NCBI GenBank assembly: GCA_030062745.1
Contig: CP099839.1
Span: 2,671,001 to 2,735,000, forward strand
Length of the DNA stretch: 64,000 nt
DNA from: Capitulum mitella
Lineage: Eukaryota > Arthropoda > Thecostraca > Pollicipedomorpha > Pollicipedidae
Direction of reading: 5' to 3'
Positions 57,332 to 64,000 of the stretch are shown one piece after another. Below the pieces are notes generated by a model. That model was not told where the DNA came from, made no database searches, and saw only the letters and a list, made by a program, of their open reading frames with translations. A program made the position numbers and the translations under genes. Position 1 is the first letter of the stretch. Every line of letters begins with the position of its first letter.

Positions 57332-57480
57332 GGTAAACGCAATTTTTTCCTTGATGAATAGTAACAAAAAAAGCATAAATTTCCGTTGGTCAAAATAAAG
57401 TGGGCTCAGTCCGTTGGAAAGCCTACATTTGAGGGAGGTTAAGTTGTCGGGCCCTCGGCTCGCCCCCCCCCCCTCCCCAA
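57190..57480 (+). repeat. Family F repeat with TA microsatellite, copy 2
   Basis: TA run at 57264-57330, then TTGGGGTAAA, CATAAATTTCC, AAAATAAAGTGGGCT and TTGTCGGGCCCTCGGCT. The same order occurs inverted at 54.9 kb; a copy without the TA run lies at 63740-63880. Confidence 0.65.
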
Positions 57481-60441
57481 TTATTTACAGAAATCGACAC
57501 CCCTGCATAATATACATTAAAGTACATCTATCAGTTTTCACTTCGTTGGAAATCCTCAAGTCAGATACCCTAAAGGAATATTACAGTGCAAAAACTAACA
57601 ATAACAAACAGAATATGGTAACAAATGGGCTACCCTGAAGTATCCTGATGTTAAATTAAGGCGTTGATGCTACAAAAAATGAACGCCGCCTGACAGTGAC
57701 ATCGTAAAAATTAGAAACAAAACTGCGACTGATTCGACGTCAGCGCCTGGACTGAGGAGACTGACGCCATGTCAGTGTTTGCACTGCACTGTCAGAGGCA
57801 GTGCAAGTGCTGTCGGCGTTCGCACTGCGTCCGACCGTCATGAGGCGTAGTTTCAAAAATAGGCATTTACGTCGCGAGCGCCCACGTCTGACTGAATCCC
57901 GTTGCTTTGTTTGCGATGTGTGTGTGTTTGTTGTGGCTTTTTCCAGCCTCTGCAGATGATGTTGTTTGTCATTTGCCAACATTTTCTTGGCGCACCGCTT
58001 TAGGGGGAATGTGAGGGGTCAGAGCGCGTCATTGTTACCATCGTCACTAGTTAGCGGGACGGCGATACCGCTGGCGCGAGCCGCGGCGCGGTCCGCTGCG
58101 TCCCTGCCTCCGTGCTGACCGCTCCTGCTGACGCCGCTCCGGCTGCGGTCGGTGGCTGGACGGCCGGGACGTCGTCTCTCGGGGCACGCCCCTCGGCCGT
58201 CCTCGGAGCGCTGGCCTCTTGTGCGGGTACCAACGGCGGCCGCGGCCGGCGCGCGGTCCGTCGGCTGACGGTGGCGTGGCGGCGCCGCGCCGCGCACCAC
58301 GGCCCGCCGCCGGCCGACGCTGTGTTGCGCTGTCATTCGGCCCTGCATGTGGCGGGGCGCCTCCCGCACACCGCTTCGTGCACGACTGTTCGCGAATAGC
58401 GTGTGTTCATGGGTGCGTGCATAACACGACGTGGGACGGCGGGATAAAAAAAGTGGACCGTAAGTGTGGTTATGAGTTTAGCAGTGCGTGGTCATGAAGA
58501 GTCATTAAGTGCATTAAGTGCTTATGAAATCATCAATAAATGGAAAGTCACGAAAAAATGTGGGATTCTAGACGTACCACACATTTTCTTCTTACATTGG
58601 ATTTCCACTCATAACTTTCACCAGTCCAGAATTGATCTTGTTTTTGTTTCCTGGTTGTGGAAACATGTGGATCTTTGTTTGTACATCGTATTGTGTATTT
58701 TTAGTTGCATTTGATGTTTCTAATACATTGCAACCATTGTGTGATGTAAAAGTATTGCAATTGGTCTACTCATTTAGGGAAAACTGAGTAAAAAACCTTA
58801 GTTTGTAGACATTTACCCTCCTCTATAAGGAAAGTTTCATGAACATCTCTAATCTCCTTCGGTGTATACGTCGTGGTACGGCAAACCGGCATCTTCTCAA
58901 GGCCTGACTGTCATGACATCTGTATTATACGGAGCACACAGTTGTACACACACGCAACTCAATACACAAAAACGGCATTTTTACACAGTTCAATATTAAA
59001 ACTCTAATCATGCAGGATAACCAACAGTAAATGCCAACCATCGAACTAGCGAACCTAATTTGTCACTGCCGCAAACATGCGAGCCGCTTTCTACAGCTGG
59101 TCATAACACAGTTACTCTCGAAAGCGACAGTCCTGTGTCGTCAGACCATGGATCGTCAGGGCAGAGACCACGCAAAACCGTCTTCGGGTCACCTGGAAAC
59201 GGACCTGAACGGCATGGCGGGGAGGCAGAGCCTCCAGAGGCGTCAGGGGGATCACACGATACACCTTCGCCACTCAGAGCGCGGCGCGTTGGGTGGCCGC
59301 GCCGTGTCTCGCCGGCGCACTTGTACGCCCATTATAGCAGCAGTGGTGTGTGCAGGCCGGGTCGCAGTTGAAGGGTCAGACCGAGAGTCAGACGAAGAAT
59401 GCACCCACTGGGGCCGATCCCCGGTTAACGTATATCCGAGAGCGCTAATGAGAATAACTATTCGTGTAAAGGTGCAAGTGTTCGCCTGATTTGTTCCGTT
59501 GGCCGCATTTTTGTGACCTGTATTTTGTCCTTTCTGTTGATTTGTCCGTGAGAACTATGTCATTGTGACTTGTCTAGCTCTTGGTGGCACGCAGTCCGAG
59601 GAAAGGGTACAGCCTGACTGCGCAGCGGGTGGATAGGAATGATCTGCCGGGTCCTGAATGAAGCGGGGTTTTGCGTCGCTTCTTCGTCTGGAGCTCGTCA
59701 GATTCGCGTCACTAGGTTGAAATATCGCGCCGACTGTTGCCCCTGGCCCAGGGGCTAGCGGGTATTTCACTACCTTCTGTTGATGGGGGCGGGCCCGACC
59801 GCGTTTTACGGCCGTGGCGCGGTGGTTTTTGTTGTGGCTGGGCCCGGCATCTACTGCTTTTTTCGCCGCATCGGGCGGTTCCCGTGGGAAGCCGACCTTC
59901 CTGGTCGCCGCTCCTCCACGCAGTGGCCGGCGCGAGCCGGCTGGCCGGCCGCGCCCGCCGAGCGGTGCAGGGCTGCCGCTCGGCGTGGGCCGGCAGGACG
60001 AAGAGGCAGATCACTTATAGTGGTTATGCAATGCCATTTAGTGATGGAGTGGTGCTACCATTATTTGCGGCAACCAAGCATGGGCATGCGTTCTTCCCCT
60101 CACCGTTACCATTCTGACATAGTAAAACTTGACTTAGTCCAGCATGATGTGACATGACCTTCCTCGCACTGCCATGTAATTTTAGTTCGAGTGTTTCCCA
60201 AAATTTGACAAAAAGTCTAACATTGCACACACACAGCGCTCATTCGATACTGCGGGAAGATGCCGGTATGAAATCGCACTTTCACATATTTTTGAATATG
60301 TTCCTTCCAGTGATGTCTTTACGTCTCAGCTCTGACCCCACCGCGGCCAACAGCACAGGAATCATTCCGCATGTGCTAAAGAATGTCACACTCAGTATTT
60401 ATGTCTATCTCTCTGAGCCTCCCGCAGATGTTGTTTCTCAC
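57481..60441. other. Unassigned; GC-rich islands without a supported gene
   Basis: Islands at 58050-58400 and 59740-60010 give overlapping frames on both strands with no family. At 59100-59350 a plus-strand frame (SDSPVSSDHGSSGQRPRK .. LRARRVGWPRR) has the look of the variable basic tail of a retroelement polyprotein, but no integrase precedes it. GGGGGAATGTG at 58003-58013 looks like a polypurine tract and LTR start, but no partner LTR was found. Confidence 0.3.
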
Positions 60442-60771
60442 CGGCTTCCTGGATAATGCTATCCAGACTCCCTCGTATCGACCTTTTGTTCCGGAATGCT
60501 CCATCTCTTTTACATAGCGTATTGCTACAGCATCCAGATATGCCGCCCCATCATGATGGCAGTGGTAGGTGCTTTGGTCAAACCTGAAGGGTCCTTCACA
60601 CGGTCCAGCTGATCTAAGAAGGGCTTCAGACGGTGTTTGACGCACTTTGTCGGGAATGTTTAGCCACTCAGACATCGGTTCTCCCTCATCCGGGTAGAGG
60701 TGATGCTGCGGTATGACGGTGGTGACCCATGCCCTTATGTGGAGTGGAAACTTTTTCCTCCCGGGGTGAAG
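60442..60771 (-). CDS. Candidate coding exon, unrecognised
   Basis: On the minus strand a frame is open for 110 codons, from just after a TAA to a GTGAGA donor whose complement is at 60436-60441. It reads FPLHIRAWVTTVIPQHHLYP, then EPMSEWLNIPDKV, FRFDQSTYHCHHDG and RYEGVWIALSRKP. The composition is protein-like and balanced, unlike nearby shadows. The acceptor is uncertain (perhaps near 60733), and I found no partner exon or family. Confidence 0.35.
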
Positions 60772-61660
60772 TTATCAGTTTGACGTCGTCATTGACGACA
60801 AGGCATGATTCGTCATTTGTGTCTGAGTTCTCCAGGGACCGAAGATTTTACACCACAGAAATTTTGACCGTCCGTCTGAGGTCAAATACGTATATGTGTA
60901 TACATATACATATGTGTATAAATGTATGCATATATATGAATGCATCTGTGCTATCGTCCTCACAAAAGAATACAAATCGATAACCCGACTGAACATGAGG
61001 ATTTTGCATTCGTCTTTGACATCCTTTCAAAAGCTGTAGGAATGTTTTCCTCCATCTGGTCGAGCCATTGCGTTGAAGACAAAATTTATGTTCTTTCCCA
61101 CATTTTGTGCACATTTGATAGACAATTGTGCCAGCTTTCTGGCGGTACTAAAGTTCTGTGAATATCTCTGTTGCAAAGTATCTTTTTAGAAGCAAGAAAA
61201 TTTGTGTCGAATTTTAGAGGACACCGGCATCGAATTGTTAATGATAAATCATTCATTCCTGCGTCTGTTCTGTGAAATTCAAACAAACGATGACCTGACT
61301 CAGGCTGTCCTTGAAGAAGGGTTGGAATTTCGGCTTTGCGCGAGTTGATCTACAGGTACCGCAACTTGAGTATTTGCCATAAAATAATTAATGGTTTCAA
61401 CATTGCAAATCCGTGAAGCTTCCCAACTCCGCTGGTCGTAAATAAAGGTCACTATCGTAAATCAGTGTCTTAGTATGGCATTTAATGTTTCTCCGCGTTC
61501 CTAGGCAGACTTGTTCTTCCCCATTCAAAAAGACAATTCTCGCCCCGGTCCCTACATAAATGAAATTATCCGCTTTGCTTGCCGATGAAATAAACGGCCT
61601 TACGTACCTGCCAATCGAACTGCATGTACCGAGAATTGAAGGGAAGGACGTGGCCAAGAG
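60772..61660. other. No gene seen
   Basis: Contains a short TATATG-type stretch at 60890-60940; otherwise non-coding by inspection. Confidence 0.35.
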
Positions 61661-61664
61661 TTAA

Positions 61665-62790
61665 CCCTATTCCCGGAGGGCTAGACGGTATGGCCGATTC
61701 CCGGCAGGGGGGCGGATTCGGCCCCCCCCTGAGATCTCAAGAACTACTTATCCGATTTCATCGCAACAAACGGCAATCGATTTACCGTGACGTGAACCAC
61801 ATTTTTATAAAAAGAAATTTTCAAAATTTTGAAATTTGTGGATGCAGGGGGGCAAAAATGTCAAAATGGGGGGTACTTTTTGACTTCTTATAACTCCGTT
61901 GTTTATTGACCGATTTCGATGAAACTGGCATCAATCGAGAGATTATGGATAGGGCTTTTACCATGGGTATGCAAATTTGAAATTTTGAGAAAATGCATGG
62001 GCGTTCACAGGGTTTCAAAAAGGGGATTAGTTTTCCAATAACGGAAGAACAAAAGAGGCCAAAACACTTTTTAGCTTTGCTAGTCATGTTATGCAAAGAA
62101 GTACAAATCGCATTACAATGTTTGTATAATGTTAGCATAGGCGGTGCCAGGGACATAAAAAGGAACTGTCAGGTCACACGTTTCTCAGATCAACTGTGAC
62201 CTTGACCTAAAACCTCCAGTGACCTTGGGGTCACTGGAATGATGTCGTGTGCATTCAATATTATCTGTAAACGTTTTTAATCGATTAAATTCACTCTATT
62301 CCAAAAAATTCATTTTTGGCTTTCGAATAGGGTACGTGCACTGACATTTAGGTCATAGCTCCGTGACCGACCGATATAAGCTGAAATGGTAACAAGTAGA
62401 GGGCATCTTCTACGTCATATATTTCAGGGTTTGGCATTTGAAAAAACGGCGCCGAAATAATGCGAAAAAACAAATTTTGACGTTTGACCTTGACCTGACC
62501 TTGTAAAGCGACCTCAGATAAACAAAATTACATATGCACATTGCCCAACTATTTAGCTATATATTCATCTAAAGTTTTAAGTTCTATCTTAAAAAGTCTG
62601 TTTTTGGCAGACATTTTCCTTTACCCTCAACATGGCCAAAAATGACCGAGGTGCCTCCAAAAACGTTGCCTGGCTCGCCCGAGCAAAATAAAATCGAAAT
62701 TTGTCAAGGCGGGAAAAAGGAAAAGTTAGAAAAAGTCACCAAGTTTCGTGAAGCTGCGTCAAAAAGCCTGGAATTGGCAAGCAAAAAACC
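61665..62790 (+). mobile_element. Family C element, copy 2 (right end lost)
   Basis: TTAA at 61661-61664 then CCCTATTCCCGGAGGG. It follows copy 1 almost to its end, then diverges at about 62790, before the right terminus. It has numerous small deletions relative to copy 1. The TGACCTTGACCTGACC cluster is preserved at 62485. Confidence 0.8.
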
Positions 62791-62840
62791 GGAGTCAACC
62801 AGCTTTCCGGAGGTTGACCACTTAACTCCTACTCCAACTG

Positions 62841-62848
62841 TATATAAA
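62841..62848 (+). promoter_or_regulatory. TATA box candidate
   Basis: TATATAAA 61 bases before the ATG at 62909, with a plausible short leader between; it precedes the stop-riddled frame described next. Confidence 0.4.
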
Positions 62849-62908
62849 GGTCAATCCGTAGGAAGAAAGCTGACGCACAGCTCCACCACAGAGTGTAATA
62901 GAAACATC

Positions 62909-63330
62909 ATGGCGCGTACTGCGGTGGCTGCTTCGGCGAAAATGCACTATTCCAAAAAAAGAACTGGAAAATGGATTGCGGTTTGGGTTTCAATCCTCTC
63001 GGATTCATGAGATCGGGGTCTGGATGTCATTCCTTTTGTTATTAAGGATTGGGGATTTGACTGCCATATTTTTGAAAAGGATTCTGATGATCCCTGGTAG
63101 TTACTTGAATGGGACTCGATTGAATCTCTTTTTAAGTAATAAGTACTCTTACGCTACAAGGCCCAATCCAAAACAACTTATGGCTGCAAGATCTTCGAAG
63201 GACTTAAAAGCTATGAACGAAGATGGGACATGTCTCCAGGCGTGCTGTTTCGTTTCATGGTTTACATGGCGCAGGCAAATTACGCAAAATACAGACTGTC
63301 GCAGTACAGCTCAAACACCGTGTGTTAAAG
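62909..63330 (+). pseudogene. Stop-riddled single-frame reading, unrecognised
   Basis: From the ATG, one frame reads MARTAVAASAKMHYSKKRTG, DVIPFVIKDWGFDCHIFEKD, LLEWDSIESLFK and TTYGCKIFEGLKSYERRWDM, then PGVLFRFMVYMAQANYAKYR. It is interrupted by stops at 63008, near 63097, two in tandem near 63137, and one near 63328. The persistence of protein-like sequence in a single frame suggests a decayed gene or mobile-element frame. I do not recognise it. Confidence 0.35.
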
Positions 63331-64000
63331 GCACCTGCTCGGGGGGTGTGGATTTGTATTCTTTTGTTGGAGCCATCCTCAGGTGCATCTTGGCCCCCAA
63401 AGCTCAGTCCCCTCACAAAATTTCCTGCCCTTTAACAAGGGAAATAACCAATAATTTCTAAACTAATGGTCGCAACAGATGATAGACACAAGATGTGGAA
63501 TGCGGTTTAAAATGACCTAAAACATTAAGGCATGGAGCAATGACGGATTTTGCGGTAAGCCAAACGCAGTGATCAGGGCTGTCGTTTTTCACGGGCCTGG
63601 TAGTGCCTCTGAGCGCTAACAATGTTAAAAAAATGTTAAATCACAAATGTACGTAATGACCTAGGTAGAATAAAAAAAAAACGGAACCGAGAACAAGGAA
63701 CTTTCTACAACAGTGACAATACATGTATCCGTAATATATCACAAATGGCAAAAAAAAAACATGATATGCTGTCGGCCAAAATAGAGTGGGCTAAATCTGC
63801 TGAGAAACTCACATCTAGAGGGAGGTTATGTTGTCGGGCTCTCCTGTAATGGCTGGAGAGGGGGGCCGCCCCCCCCTCCATCATTTACACAAAACGGCGA
63901 CCCGGCATCTACTGTGTTTGCTCGGCCTGTGTCCACGTTATAACGTTAAGTAAGACACAGGTCACACATTTTACGGCCGTTTGGCGTTAAACGGTTTCTC
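63331..64000. repeat. Unassigned, with family F repeat copy 3
   Basis: 63740-63880 matches family F (AAAATAGAGTGGGCT, GAGGGAGGTTATGTTGTCGGGCTCTC) without the TA run. No gene is supported to the end of the window. Confidence 0.45.

Noticed and set aside
58003-58450. LTR following a polypurine tract
   Set aside because: No second copy found within the window and no integrase upstream.

Overview
This is a stretch of a repeat-rich animal nuclear genome, most likely an arthropod and possibly a crustacean. It has spliced genes with GT-AG introns, TA microsatellites, minisatellites, and many DNA transposons and retrotransposons. There are no bacterial operons. The taxon is an inference: the decayed gene at 22.3-24.1 kb and the LINE fragments look like families I associate with arthropod and crustacean genomes, but nothing fixes the species.

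The one host gene that can be read end to end is a RAD51D-like recombinase paralogue at 32.1-42.1 kb on the plus strand. It has five coding exons with matching phases that sum to 990 nt (329 residues). Two of its introns end in minisatellites that run up to the 3' splice site. A young Ty3/gypsy LTR retrotransposon (25.8-30.0 kb, 144-bp LTRs, AGTAC target duplication) lies 2 kb upstream. Its short leader carries a perfect 16-nt complement of a segment of its own LTR, the arrangement expected of a self-priming element.

The left third (1-25 kb) is mostly transposon. A 1.2-kb repeat (family B) is interrupted by a TTAA-flanked piggyBac-like element (family A). A 3.65-kb hAT element has an 8-bp target duplication and a degenerate BED-finger exon. 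There are several fold-backs and hairpins, and a decayed gene of a recurrent arthropod family with one in-frame TAG, TAA and TGA each.

The right third (42.5-64 kb) holds a LINE fragment, an inverted full copy of family A, a GC-rich block with coiled-coil coding remnants, a dead Ty3 integrase, and two copies of a second TTAA-type family (C). It also has a few candidate exons of unrecognised genes near 54.6 and 60.6 kb. Families A and C both carry clusters of AGGTCA nuclear-receptor half-sites.

All identifications come from reading the sequence and remembered family features; no search was run.
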